In this document: positions 9,405 through 20,964 of the stretch, piece after piece | Numbering within the stretch: the first letter of the stretch is position 1 | Layout of the letters: every line of letters starts with the position of its first letter | NCBI GenBank assembly: GCA_022814565.1 | Contig: JAKLNG010000019.1 | Span: forward strand, 124,001 to 188,000 | DNA length: 64,000 nucleotides | Direction: 5' to 3' | Source: Phaeophleospora eucalypticola | Taxonomy: Eukaryota; Ascomycota; Dothideomycetes; Mycosphaerellales; Mycosphaerellaceae | The notes under the pieces: generated by a model | The model's input: the letters and a program-made list of their open reading frames with translations, nothing else | Databases searched by the model: none | What the model was told of the DNA's origin: nothing | Made by a program: the position numbers and the translations under genes

Positions 9405-11085
9405 CTAATGCTTTCTGTTCTCCAGAATGCTCACAAGTCGATATGCAGAGGCCTGCGTATCTGCCTTCAATGTGGCTCGCACTCGAGTATGATTCGACAT
9501 TGATCTTCCATCTTTCGACTGGGAGAGGCCGACGCATATGCCTGCGACCTCAACGCAGCGTCGAAGTTCTTTGCAGATGACGTGGTTGCGAAGCAAGGTC
9601 TGATCTTCCTGATCCAATTCGTAACAGCCCATGCGCAGCTTTGAAGCAGACGCATGAGAACAGCCAGATCTTGACTGGTCGGCGTCTTGGTAGTTTCCTC
9701 TGCTGTCCTGCGTGAACCTCGATGTTGAGGAGCCACAGGTGACCTCGAAAGTGGATGCGCGACGTCCATGATCCCATTGGATCGCCGCAACTTCTTTTTG
9801 GGCGCCCTCAGAAATGATGGAGTCGACGATATAGCCATAGTTCTCAAGAATGAGATCCAGCGCTGAGGCGACTAAGACAATGCAACTGCGACAAGTCTTG
9901 AAGGAGTCTTTGCCAATAATCGCGCTAAGCTCGGCCATTGCTTTTCGGTTCAAAGTCAAACGGTCGTCAAAACGTAGGGACCCGCTGCTGCTGACACCCT
10001 CCTCAAGGTCGCCGATAATCTTGATGAGAACTGATAGAGGCGATGGCCAAGACTGTCTGCTAGCACTACCCAAGGAGTTGCTTCGGCTTCCATGGCTATG
10101 TTCGGAGGTCTCGCTTGCAGGAGCGGTCATATCGCCTCGATCATGAGGTATGCTACTGGAGCTCGTCATTGGTGGGCTTATTGGGCAAGCCGGCTGAAAG
10201 GAGTCCAAGGCAGTCGAGAAGGGACTCGGAAGCTCCGAAACGAGACCCAGCATATCTTCCCCGTCGTTGTGAAAAGTGTCACTTGAGGTGGTTGGATCGG
10301 CCTGAAAGTTGTTGGAAGGGGGAGGCGTCGGGGCGAGCATAGGGTTTCCAAGCAAAGTGCTGTTGATGTCGAAGTCCGTTCCCTGATAATCGAACATAAA
10401 GAACTTGTTCAGGTCGTTCTCGGCAGCATCGTTCATGATAACTTCTTGAAGAGGGTCGAAAGCGTTGGAGCCGTCATGTGCCCTTGTTTGGGTATTGGAA
10501 GTGAATGCTTCATCACTGTGGGGTGGAGACTGGGGCACCGTTCCCACTCGACGCTGTTGTTGCTCTGATCGCAGTTGCTGGTGTTGAGACGGGTCATCGC
10601 CGGTCAAAGATGGTGAGCGCGTAACGCTTTGCTGGGTGTGTTGCTGCTGATGCTGTTGTATACCGTCCGTCGACTTGTCTTGCTTCCTTCGCTTGCCTCT
10701 TTTGGTCGACATGCGGCCCACCATAGAGATTTCGTACTCGCAGTTAAGGCTGTTGTCTTGGCATCGCACACATCCGCTGCGCTCGCCGCTGCACTTAACC
10801 TGAGACGGAAATCAGTCATTCGTGACGTGACGTGAGAAGGGATGCCGCGCCAAGAGCGGACGGCAGGAAGGGCAAAGCCCCCTTTTGGCCATGGGTACGA
10901 GTAGATGAGTGACTGACCTTTGCCGAGTGACAATTGGTGCACGCCATTCGCGTGCGGAATGGCCTCTTGCTCCCAGGGGATGATGCCATCGGTGTTGGCG
11001 CTGCAGCCGGATGGCACAGCAGAGCAGCAGGAACAGATGACGCCTTTTGGCTCTCGGCCCCGCTATAAGTCCCGTCGCTACTCAT
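9405..11085 (-). CDS. Zn2Cys6 transcription factor, probable cluster activator
   Basis: Two exons on the minus strand: 11085-10918 and 10799-9405; 520 aa. The intron splits the zinc cluster: exon 1 ends MACTNCHSAK, exon 2 resumes VKCSGERSGCVRCQDNSLNC. This gives C-x2-C-x6-C-x6-C-x2-C-x6-C, followed by a basic linker (KRGKRRKQ). A Gln-rich segment follows (about residues 80-130). There is no obvious full fungal_trans domain; the C-terminal half resembles the small AflR/GliZ type. It sits between the P450 and the MFS gene and is the natural candidate for binding the CGG(A/T)CCG sites seen in the cluster (inference). Confidence 0.87.
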
Positions 11086-12028
11086 GTTGACTTTTTAATT
11101 CGATGTACGAACGAATTGACATAACCGCCGTCGTGAGAGGACTTGAGAGCTCTGGATGAAAACTGTGCCGCTGTTTCAAAACTTCATGTCGATGAAAAGC
11201 AGCAATGATCCAGTATATATGCTTCCGTTCAGCCGCACGAAACCAACAAAGGGGATTTTCGGTCTGCCCGCTGGCCACCACCGGTGCTCCGATGAAATGT
11301 TCCATCGCTCGTGGCATTACATTCAAAGGATCGTTTTAGCAGACCAAGGGCGGACTGTGGCGGGCGTAGCGCTGCAACGGGAATCCTGCATCCTCTACCC
11401 TTTCAGCAAGGCGCACACTTTGCAGGGACTTCCAAATAATAACCGCACAGCTCTATTAGCTCAAGAAACCGAAATATCTTTTCAGCCACGAACACCCCTG
11501 TGCGTTCCTAGTCTCGAATCATACGCCCACGTGTATATAGGTCTTTCCCAGCCAGAGCATGAAGTAACTATCAGCGACTGAATTGTGTCGCCAGCACCCA
11601 CGCTACGCTCACTGTCTCTGAGATCCCTCTGATCTTCTTCAAGCTCCTGTCTTGTGGAAAGTTTGTCCATCAAGGTGTTCCATGCACAGTGCATGCAATG
11701 CCTACTTTGTCGCGTGGTTGCTCAAAATGGTAAGATCGTCACCCTTCTCAGCCAATGGGAGACTTTGAATTCCTCGACCACGTTGGTTCCACGCGGCAGC
11801 CCTGAGAATGCCGCAGGAATATACGCACTACTGCCGGCCCCAACAACGTGCCCTTATCTAGAGTAAACACTGGCGATAGCGGTCGCCGGTGCAGTTTTGC
11901 TGCTAACCTGCGTGGGCAACAGATTATCATAGTTCTAACTAATCACAAGTCGTACTATCTCCACCAGACTCTCTGCGGAATAGAAATGTTTGACGGCTAG
12001 TGTTGACGCGTCTATTCGCGCAGCGAGT
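11086..12028. other. Upstream region of the regulator gene, no gene seen
   Basis: Nearly 1 kb with no convincing reading frame and no CGG(A/T)CCG heptamer found by eye. It probably holds the regulator's promoter. Confidence 0.4.
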
Positions 12029-12627
12029 CTGAGGACAAACCAGGCTGTTTTGGTGTGGCTGCATACGCCGGCTTCCGCTACGCCGAGATTGCGACAGTGA
12101 CCACACCAAAATTGCGACAACCTCTAGTACTAATTTTAATGTATCGAGGCTTAAGAGAACGAGACAGCAATCCTTCTCGTACAGGTTTCGCTATACCTCT
12201 ACCTCGTAGGTTACGAGGTATCTAAGTCGTAACGTAGAAGCTCGATTTGCCCCCTACCCCTTTTACACCTTAACGAAAGTACTTCCTATAGGGGAAAGAT
12301 ACACGAGGCCCTTCTATTCGCCTAGGAGAAGCGCCGCGTATACTTTGTCGAGGCGCAGGCTCGAATTCACATATTAATATCGAGAGGGTAAGGGAAATTC
12401 TTTCGGTCGTATGCAGCTGTCGCTCGCACTATACCACGATTAATTCTTAGGTGTTAGAATTAATTTCCTTATAAACTTCGATATCGTATTCGCGATACGC
12501 ATATCTAGGACACCTCTCATACATTCGAAACGCGAATCGTGCGCGTTGCGACGATATACTCGAAAGCGTCGTCGTAGAAGGGCTCTTCGGTATGCAGCCA
12601 CACGCCCCGGGCGCGGTTTGTCCTCAG
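12029..12627. mobile_element. Degenerate MITE-like element with terminal inverted repeats
   Basis: Left arm 12029-12065 and right arm 12591-12627 form an imperfect inverted repeat. CTGAGGACAAACC pairs with GGTTTGTCCTCAG, and GTGTGGCTGCATA pairs with TATGCAGCCACAC. Each pair is separated by an 11 bp non-matching spacer. The interior (about 12120-12560) is TpA-rich and poor in CpA/TpG, as in RIPed DNA. No transposase is visible. A target-site duplication was not identified, so the exact ends are uncertain. Confidence 0.5.
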
Positions 12628-13445
12628 GCGCGCTACAGATGCCCTTCCCCACACCCAAATGACGTGACGTCCGGATATAGAATAGTGTGAAGGTGTGGGA
12701 GGGCAGTCGCGAAGGCGCGGCTGAGAAGGAGGTAGAAGTCGTATGCGCTTGGAAGCTTCTATTGAGTGTCGGACACATTTGCTATCGAATCAGAGAGTTC
12801 AGAATATGTCTCCGAAAGCTAAACATGACCATCAACCATTTTATGCTCCTCCGGCTTCCATGACATCCTCCCGGACGGACCGCTCGGATTGTCCGCAGCG
12901 ATGCTTGGTTGGCGAGATCCTTCTTGGGCCGCGTTCGATGTTTCATGTTCGACGTACAGCGTCTTCGCACATCGGAAGGTTATCTCGACGGGACAAGCCA
13001 CTCTTATTATGATGTGTGACTAGCCAGAGGCCCTGTTTTCGCTAGGTTACTCGGGAACGAAATAACCTTCGGATGTGCAAAGACGCTGTAAAGTTTGCGC
13101 GCGTGGTCTAAGTGGTCCGAAGCTAAGCGGTCCGCTTAGATATGTGTCTCCAAATGTCTCCGAGCTCATCAAAGTAAGGAGTCCAGTCTCTCAACCTGGG
13201 TGCGTCGTTGATTGGTTGCAGTTGCCAGAGTTGATGCAAAGACCAGCAAAATGGAGAGATCTTCAACGTTCATGAAGTCTCCTGCCCGAGGCTGCTTTGT
13301 AATTCTATCGCACTGCTTGTTTGCGGTGATTGAAGAGAGCTCTTACAAGAAGAAGGGATGACTGCAATCTGATCCTCACGATCGGCCCGTTTTTCCACTT
13401 GTTTGTGATCGGTAGCAACTCAGCACCTTGCCTGCTACACACACC
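12628..13445. promoter_or_regulatory. Upstream region of the MFS transporter with repeated CGG(A/T)CCG sites
   Basis: Contains CGGACCG at 12886-12892, a near-site TGGTCCG at 13113-13119 (within CTAAGTGGTCCGAAG), and a perfect 17 bp palindrome CTAAGCGGTCCGCTTAG at 13123-13139. The last two lie side by side about 310 bp before the transporter ATG. Nothing coding seen. Confidence 0.6.
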
Positions 13446-15360
13446 ATGTCTTCCGAGCATCAGACAACCAAGACTTTCGAGACTTCTCGACAAGACTCTC
13501 GATCGGATGATTCCAAGAAAGATGAGACCAGAAGCGCGGACGATACAGTCGACGGCAAGGAGGCCGCCAGTGGAGAAGGAGACAACAACACCGGCATGCA
13601 ATATGCACACGGTCCACGCCTTTGGTTGACGATGGTTGCGTTGTTCTTGGGGATGTTCGTCGCCAACCTGGATGCGACCATCATTGGTGAGTTGATTGAG
13701 TCCATCGATTGCAGTGTGAGACCAAGAAATACTCACAACGGAAAACTAGCTACCGCAATCCCCGGCATCACAAACGATTTTCACTCGCTCAGTGACATTG
13801 GCTGGTATGGTACAGCCCTACTGATCACCTTCGCCGCCGTGCAGACAATGTGGGGAAAGATGTTCAAGTACTTTCCTCTGAAGGCCACACATCTTACCAC
13901 CCTCGCCATTTTCGAATTGGGCAGTCTTGTTTGTGCTGTGACACCGACAAGCGCGGGCCTCATTGCTGGGCGAGCCATCGCTGGAGTCGGAGCAGCGGGC
14001 TTGTGCGTAAGTATTCCACCAGTCGAACCACATGTTATAAGACACATTCAAAGCATCTCGCTGACTTTAGTCGCGTTCTAGACGGGGACATTTACCTGGA
14101 TAGGTTACTCCGTCAATCCAAAAATGCAAGCCTCGTTCATGGGGCTTATGGGAGCAACTTACGCGGCCGCCTCCTTCATTGGACCCATCATTGGTGGCGC
14201 CTTCACAACAGAAGTGACCTGGCGCTGGTGTTTCTATCTGAATCTGCCATGGTGCTCCTCCCAAATATCACCTATCCATGTCTGAGATTCGCTAACTTTC
14301 TGTTCTTACTTTTAGTGGAGGCGCAGCGGCAGCGATCATTATCCTCTTTATGGAAACTCCAAAGGCCTTCCAGACGCCTCAGGTTTCCTTCATACACAAG
14401 ATGTCACAGATGGACTTCACTGGCGTCACCCTCTGCATTGGATTCTTCGTCTGCTATGTGATCGCACTCCAGAGAGGCGGAGTGGAGACAGCATGGAGCG
14501 ACAGCAGCGTGATCGGGACCTTCGTAGGCTTCGGAGTGCTTGCCATCCTCTTCATCCTGAACGAATGGTGGCTGGGCGAGCGTGCCAGCGTGGTGCCTCG
14601 TCTGATCAAGCATCGCCGGATCCTTTGGTTGAACGTGGTTGTCACGCTAAACTCGGCTGGCTTTTTCGTTCTCATTTACTACCTGCCCATCTACTTCCAG
14701 AGTGTGCGAGGAACAACGGCTATTACCTCAGCTGTACACAACTTACCTTTCCTCATCGGCGGCCTTACTTCCATCGCATCTGGCATGATACTGTCCGCGA
14801 CCAACCAATTTATTCCTTGGATGGGTCTCGGAGCCGCCCTCTCCGCCGTTGGAGGCGGCCTCATTTACACATTTGAGGTTGACACAAGTACGGGGAGGTG
14901 GGTAGGCTACCAGCTCCTCGCGGGTGCTTCGACGGGCTTCATCTCCCAGATCCCGATTATGGCAAGCACGGCAATCGCAGAGATGTCCGACATGAGCACA
15001 GTCTCAGCCATCGCGTTATTTTTCCAGCATGTAGGAGGCTCGTTGGCCATTCCTGCGGCTCAATCTATCTTCGGAAACCTTCTTCTCAAGAACTTGCCAA
15101 AATACGCCCCAGGAGTCAACGCCCATCAGATCGCCACGCTGGGCGCTGCCGACTTCCGTCAATTCGTTGCGCCTGACCAACTCGACGGTGTCTTGCAGGC
15201 ATACATGCAAGGTCTCAAAGGCGCTTTCGCACTCGCGACAGCTCTTTTGGCGGCCAGTGTTCCTTTCTGCTTCTTACCCAAGTGGGAGAAACTGAGAGCA
15301 GAGCAGAAGATTCCCTTGGCGGAGGAGCCTGAGAAAGTCAAGGATGAGGAGAAGGCATAG
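13446..15360 (+). CDS. MFS multidrug/toxin efflux transporter (DHA2, 14-TM type)
   Basis: Four exons: 13446-13686, 13750-14006, 14082-14251, 14316-15360; 570 aa. A hydrophilic acidic N-terminus of about 55 residues precedes the membrane part. Motif C-like and substrate-channel segments are seen: LDATIIATAIPGI, GRAIAGVGAAG and ASFIGPIIGGAF. WRWCFYLNLPCGGAAAA is the classic DHA2 signature and is rebuilt across intron 3. Fungal efflux pumps of this type (GliA in gliotoxin clusters) export the cluster product. The three introns are 54-75 bp and GT-AG. The upstream region carries the densest group of the cluster's palindromic sites. Confidence 0.92.
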
Positions 15361-16013
15361 CAATAGAAGGAATGTATGACAAGGGACGAAGATTAGACAT
15401 GGGGCTCACCAGAAGCCCCGGCCGGAAAGGCGAATGAATCACGATGGGCAGTGATTAGAACAGATTGAATGTAATAATAAACACTCTTTGAATGATACAT
15501 GATGCAAATCATTGTATTTTCCAGGCACGAAGAAGCTAGGATGTATTGTTCTGCTGAGATGGTGTCACGGGACTAGCGCCGTTATAGGTGAATGACAAAG
15601 GTTGATGCCTCAGGCACATATTCCTTCGCCTCATGCGCAAGCTTCCCCCCATCTTCCACCACATACACGCATTATGAGACCTGGTCGAGCGCAATCATCT
15701 CTCACCGATCGCTTTGTTCCAACAGACCGCTTGGCTCAGTGATGTCAGATGCAGCACGTCACCGGCCACTTTAACGATAAAGTCTCCGAGCGACTCAGGG
15801 GCTGGATGCTAATGTCTCCGAAGTTTTGTCAGCACACCCAGCATCAAAAGTCTCCTGCTCTTGGGCAATTTGATACGAACAAAAGCCAAAAGACTGATCT
15901 GCACCCGCATGGCCTCTGGATTGATCTCAAATAAATTGTACCTGCTTGTTACGTCCGTGGTGATCCTGTGCCTCGCAAGCCTCTGGCGATACAGCAACGA
16001 GATCGTTATCAGT
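15361..16013. promoter_or_regulatory. Region between transporter and methyltransferase genes
   Basis: Contains AGACCGCTTGG at 15724-15734. Its reverse complement, CCAAGCGGTCTG, matches 10 of 12 bases of the CTAAGCGGTCCG motif found upstream of the P450 and MFS genes. It lies about 290 bp before the methyltransferase ATG. Nothing coding seen. Confidence 0.45.
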
Positions 16014-16986
16014 ATGTCTACACAGTCCACCGCTCAGAGCGGAGCCGACACATTGGCTCAGCAAAATCGTAAATACTGGGAGTAAGTCGCTCCTTGAATG
16101 GGTTCGACCAAATACTAACAGCTGGTTCTCATGAAGCGTCGCATCTCAGGACACCAACCGCGCCGAATGGGTAGTTCAACTCCAAGATCAAATCGCTGCC
16201 TTTCTTCTCGATAGCGAATCGTCCGCTTGGCTAGGACTTCAACAAAATGGCAAGCCTTTGGCCAAGATGCTCGACTATGCCTGCGGTGATGGCCTCCCAT
16301 CCCGTACTCTCAAGCCTCATTTCCAGTCATGCATAGGTGTTGATGTATCTGCCGGTATGCTCGCAAAATACAACGCCACTGCCGCTCGCCTTGGACTTGG
16401 ACCCGAAGAGATGATGGGCGTGCGTGGCGACTTGTTCGCGGAACCTGTCGAGCCAACCGATCCTCCACTTCCGGAAGAGCGATTGCAGAACTTCGATCTC
16501 GTGGCTATCTGCATGGCGCTCCACCACATGGAAGACATCCAGTTGGCGGTTTCCAAGCTGGCATCGAGGCTAAAGCCTGGTGGCACCCTGTTGGTAATCG
16601 ACTGGGCACAGATAAATGGAGCTACGGCGGCACAGAGGGAGTTCATGGAGGATGTTAGGAGCGGAAAGGTTCAAACCAAAGGACCACAGAGTCAGCAGCA
16701 GCAGAATGGTGAAGAGCATCACCAACATCATCTTAAACACAATCAACGTGACTACGTGGATCCGCAACAGCCATGGAAACCTCATGCCGCAAGCCATACA
16801 ATCAGCCACGATAGCTTCACTGAGGAGAAGATAGCAGAGCTCTTCCACAATGCGGGTTGCCATGAAGTGCGTTGGAGGCTAGCTGATCGCTTGAGCAATG
16901 TTCCCGGTGCGAGAACTGGTAAGATGCAGCTATTCTGGGCTCGAGCGACGAAGAAAGAAGCGAGTGGGAATTTGGGGATGCTGTAG
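16014..16986 (+). CDS. SAM-dependent methyltransferase, cluster tailoring enzyme
   Basis: Two exons: 16014-16081 and 16137-16986; 305 aa. The intron has a TACTAAC branch site. Class I Rossmann methyltransferase: motif I is MLDYACGDGLPSR, the acidic strand-2 residue is in IGVDVSAGMLAKYN, and motif IV is the region LVAICMALHHMED. A Gln/His-rich insert (about residues 220-250) separates the core from the C-terminal helix. The position in the cluster suggests N-, O- or S-methylation of the product, comparable to GliN or GtmA of gliotoxin producers; which one cannot be told from sequence alone. The start was chosen because ATG 16014 gives MSTQST directly before QQNRKYWD, the usual methyltransferase N-terminus. 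Confidence 0.85.
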
Positions 16987-17498
16987 ACGTCAATTTCTGT
17001 GTGCTGAAATAGCTATGACAAACCGCGGAGGCAAGAGATACTTTGGAATAATAACGACAATTGATACTCATTGTTCGGCTTCGATGTTGTACTTGTGCCA
17101 GATATCACCCCTTTCCCCGCTCAATAACCGAAAAGGCCTACGAAACAAAGGTGTTCTGCAATCGTTTGACACTAATTAGAAATAGTTTTGTTCCAAACCG
17201 AATTGCATAGCACCGTGGTCGATATTCGATATCACACTGGTGGTCCGGCGACTTCCGTGCGGAAACATTCTCAAAGACGTGATATCACGCGGAACACCGC
17301 GGAACTTGCCATCGATCAACCATGCATAAAGGATCGTCTTTCTGTCCCGTGTTTTGTCGGCTGAAGAGACTTAATCAAATCATGTTTATAAGGGTTCCTG
17401 ATGATTTGCATCGTAAACAAGTCAGAAAATTTGCAAGTACAGTCTGAGCCTTCCTCACTCTCGCCTTTGGAGATAAGATCATTTTCCGGCTTCGCTTC
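16987..17498. other. Intergenic region at the apparent right edge of the cluster
   Basis: No coding signal. GATATCAC occurs twice (near 17227 and 17281) around GC-rich short repeats. No CGG(A/T)CCG seen. Confidence 0.35.
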
Positions 17499-18628
17499 TC
17501 ATTTCAAGACCTGCTGCTCCCCATACGTAAGATCCTGCCTCTCATCCGCATCCCAATAGGGCTGACGTAGCGCAAACTCTGCCGCGCCCATAGCACCCGC
17601 AAAAGCCGGATCCATACCAAGATCGACCCACTCCGGCATCCCATCATCGCCCAGAAACGCCCTCAATATACCCTCCAAAGTCTTATTCAACCTATCGTCT
17701 CGCACCCGATCGCCATAAAGCAAGACCTTATTCGGCTTACGATGCGGAAAATTGGCCAACGGCATACTCAGATGTTGTCGCACCGCTTCCCAATAATATG
17801 GATCATCAGGCTTGCGATCTCGGATCTCCGCGCCCAAGTGGTAGTCGACGTACGGATAGGGCAACATGGTATAGGCGGTGAGGGTATCGGCGGTGGTCGT
17901 GACCTCGAGGGCGTGTGAATAGTAGCCCAGTAGATAATAAGACTGCCAAGGAAGCTTTTTGTTGCCATTTTCGTCTTCGACACAGCTTGGTGAGCTCGTG
18001 TAAGGATGGCAAAGTCCCTCGTTGTTGGCTGCGGTGACGGAGTTTTCCGGATAGAGGAGAGGCTCGCCGAAAGAAGAATAGTAAACAATTGGGGTGTATT
18101 CCAGATCAACATTGGCGAAGGCTTGCTTTACCATGTCTCCAACAGGTGTTCCCCAGCGAGAGACTGAAACTCGGTCTGCCATGGTTAGTGAGGCAGCAGG
18201 AATAGTCTGTCGGAATTCCTTCTCGGCAATCTTTCTCAGCTCGCGTAGCATTCTTGTCATAAGAGGCACTCCTGAAGAGATGGAGAGCGCAGAGAGTTGG
18301 TCCTCCAAGGCGAGGTCGGCCATGAGATCCGTCCAAGCTTTGTCTCCATCGACGCGAGCAAGAGGGCGTTTAGTCCCGTTTGGAAATGACACGGCGGCAG
18401 CACTAAGTAAAAATGCAAATCAGTACGATTCAATCGCTATACTTCTATTTTGGCTACTTGCCCATATGAAGGTGTGAAGTCGAAGCCCACGCCGAACTCG
18501 TCTGAGTGAACGACATTGAGTGCATCGTGATGGATGTCTGGTAATGGGCCTTGGCGATGTCCCAGATTACAGCTAATCGGCGCGATTGAGACGTGCGCTA
18601 GCCACTGCATGAGCCGTTCAAGGAGCAT
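17499..18628 (-). CDS. ASKHA/Hsp70-like conserved hypothetical protein
   Basis: Two exons: 18628-18462 and 18402-17499; 356 aa. The intron appears to be GC-AG (donor GCAAGT), the only choice that keeps frame and joins VGFDFTPSYG to AAAVSFPNGTKR. That junction resembles the phosphate-1 loop of the Hsp70/actin ATPase fold (DxGTxxxxxAV). Near the C-terminus, KVLLYGDRVRDDRL and DPAFAGAMGAAEFALR resemble the adenosine-binding and following helix regions. The catalytic features are weak, so this may be a non-chaperone member; function unknown. It lies next to the metabolite cluster on the opposite strand, with no cluster motif upstream. Confidence 0.6.
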
Positions 18629-19665
18629 GTTGATGTCAGAAGAATGTTGATGGCCTTGCGTTACGCTGGAGTGATGGCGTTGTCTCTGTCAAATGCGCTG
18701 TTCAGAAGTCGCGCTGTCGCCTTGGGGCTTGCGAAGAGCTGAGGACAGAATTCAGAAAAGAGCAGTCTAAGCGCTGGCTGTGCCACACGAGGCGCTCTGG
18801 CTATAAGACCAGTGTACATGTATACATGTCCCGGCCGCAGGAGTGTTCTTGAAACGAAGCGTTCGCGACGGCGCCTAAATCCAACACACTGCTTCCAAAT
18901 GCGGCTAGCGCGTATTCCTGAACTCTGACTTCACGTTCACTGCGTCCGGGCTGGGTTGCAGGTAGTGCATTCCTTGACGGCAAATCAATGGCTCGAAAAA
19001 GGCTTCTCTGAGGTCCGGAGCCCATTTGAAGATCTTCGCGTTCAGAATGGTCGATCGGAACCTCGGGATACGAGAGCGGGTCCTTCTTGAGTACCTCCAA
19101 AAGCACAAGTGCTTCAGAGAGCCAGCTGTGCCGCATTGAACAAGCTCCAGGCATGTCAACGCAGAGAAAGTCTTCTGAAGACCAAATGAGCCAATGAGGA
19201 GATTCGCGCATATTCACTCAAGCAGCCATGCCGTTGGCTGAGCAAAGTCCTTGCAACAGTAAATCTGTCCTCTTCCCTCCTCCTGCACTCAGCCATCACA
19301 GATAAGGAGGCATCAAGTCCTCTATCCGCCGCCAACAGCACTAGGTATGCGCTTGGAATGGTCTCCCATGCATGCCGTCAAGCTTGACTGTGCCTCAGTC
19401 GTTTCAGTAGATCCCAAGAATCGATCTGAGCCGTCCATGGCTGCGGTTTCTCAGGAATCACGGCGACTAAGCAAGCGCTTCAGGGGGCGGCGTTATGATG
19501 GGCCAACATCATGGCGCTGAGATGTATCCGAGTCGTTCCTGAGAAGGGATGTTCGTCTTGAGATAAATAGTCTGTCAAGTATGGTAGCGCTGAAGGTTCC
19601 TGTCGTTAGTTTGATCTTGAGCTTCATTGGAAACCTGTGAATTCATACCCATCTTCCTCGTCAAA
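18629..19665. other. Intergenic, no gene seen
   Basis: About 1 kb between divergent genes with only short overlapping open frames. The strand-specific promoters of both neighbours must lie here. Nothing else recognised. Confidence 0.35.
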
Positions 19666-20964
19666 ATGCCCCGGTGGCAAGTGTTTAGCGCGCTCGCTCT
19701 TGCTTCTCATGTACTTGGACATCCTGCCGACGGCTTCATTGGCAAGGGAATGGGAGATGCATGTCCAGTGAACTTCGGCACAATTGGAGACTCATGGGCT
19801 GTGAGTGATATCCTTCAAATTGCGCCATGACTCCTCAAACTGACATCTTTGTAGAGCGGCGTGACATATGGCGTCTTTGGCCAGACCAACTACGACGACA
19901 ACAAGTCCGGCTGCATGCGAATCAACCACGCCTACGGCGTGCAGCTGCAAAAAGGCCTCTCGAAAAATTTCGGCAAAGGGAAATTCACCTTTGCCGCATG
20001 CTCTGGCGCTCGTCTAATTGACATGGCGAAGGGAGCGAACCAGATGTCCCAAATTCCAGAGGAAACCGACTTCCTCACCATGCAAGCTGGTGGTAACAAT
20101 GCAGGGTTCTACGCCATCGCCAGGGACTGCATGTACCACGTCGAGCCCAAGGAATACGGCGATGCATATCCCAATCCTGGCGAGTGCCTGAATTCGATCA
20201 ACGCAGCCGAGAGATATATCCAGGCACCGCACGACAGCCTGGGTCTGTGGCTCGACATGCAAGCCACCATTAACGATATCCTCGGTAATCCTGCCGCCAA
20301 GAACGAAGCATTCAAGCTGTACGTCTTAGGCTACGCACATCTTTTCAGTGTCGACTCTCCAGGCTCGGATTGGTGCAATGACGCGAGCTTCAGCGTTGCG
20401 CCCTCCGAGTACCTCCGCAATAAACAAGTAAAGCTGTCCAATGCAATGCGATCAAAGGTCAACGATCTCACGACGCAATTGAACTCGCAGATTGAGGGTG
20501 TCGTCCGAGGCCTCAACAATCCCAAGGTCAAATACGTCTCAATCACCGAGAAGTTCGACGGGCATCGTTTTTGCGAGAAAGGCAGCAATCTCTATCAGCA
20601 GTACTTTGGATCAGACGTCTGGTTCTGGAACACCTCTCCAGAAGGCCTGTTCATTACCGATGGAGGCTTGGACTTCTTCAAGACAGCGTCCAGCATCCAA
20701 AAGCAGAACAAGGCGGATAAGGCCTGGAATGAGGCCTACAATACAAGCCACCCATCTCAAAAGGCTCTTGACGCATTCGACTGGTCAGATCTGCTACTGA
20801 TGGAGAAGGGAGTCCACGCAAAGAGTCCGAACCAGAACGGCTCTCCGGGCTTCGCTCTCCGGCCTTGTCATCCAAAAGCAGAGGGTCATGGCGCCATCAA
20901 CGATGCTCTGAAAGCAGAGATTGACAAAGATTTCTCGGGAGGAGGCATCAATTGCAAGCATTGA
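19666..20964 (+). CDS. Secreted SGNH/GDSL-type hydrolase
   Basis: Two exons: 19666-19800 and 19855-20964; 414 aa. The N-terminus is a signal peptide (MPRWQVFSALALASHVLG). Block I is IGDSWA with the nucleophile Ser, just before the intron. CSGARL and the GGNNAGF block supply the Gly and Asn of the oxyanion hole, and HPKAEGHGA supplies the C-terminal catalytic His. The family includes fungal lipases/esterases and carbohydrate esterases acting outside the cell; the substrate cannot be inferred. Eight or so Cys residues suggest disulfides. Not obviously linked to neighbours. Confidence 0.88.

Noticed and set aside
12440..12778. 112-codon open frame on the minus strand in the cluster's intergenic region
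   Set aside because: Overlaps the RIPed, inverted-repeat-bounded element; no domain seen.
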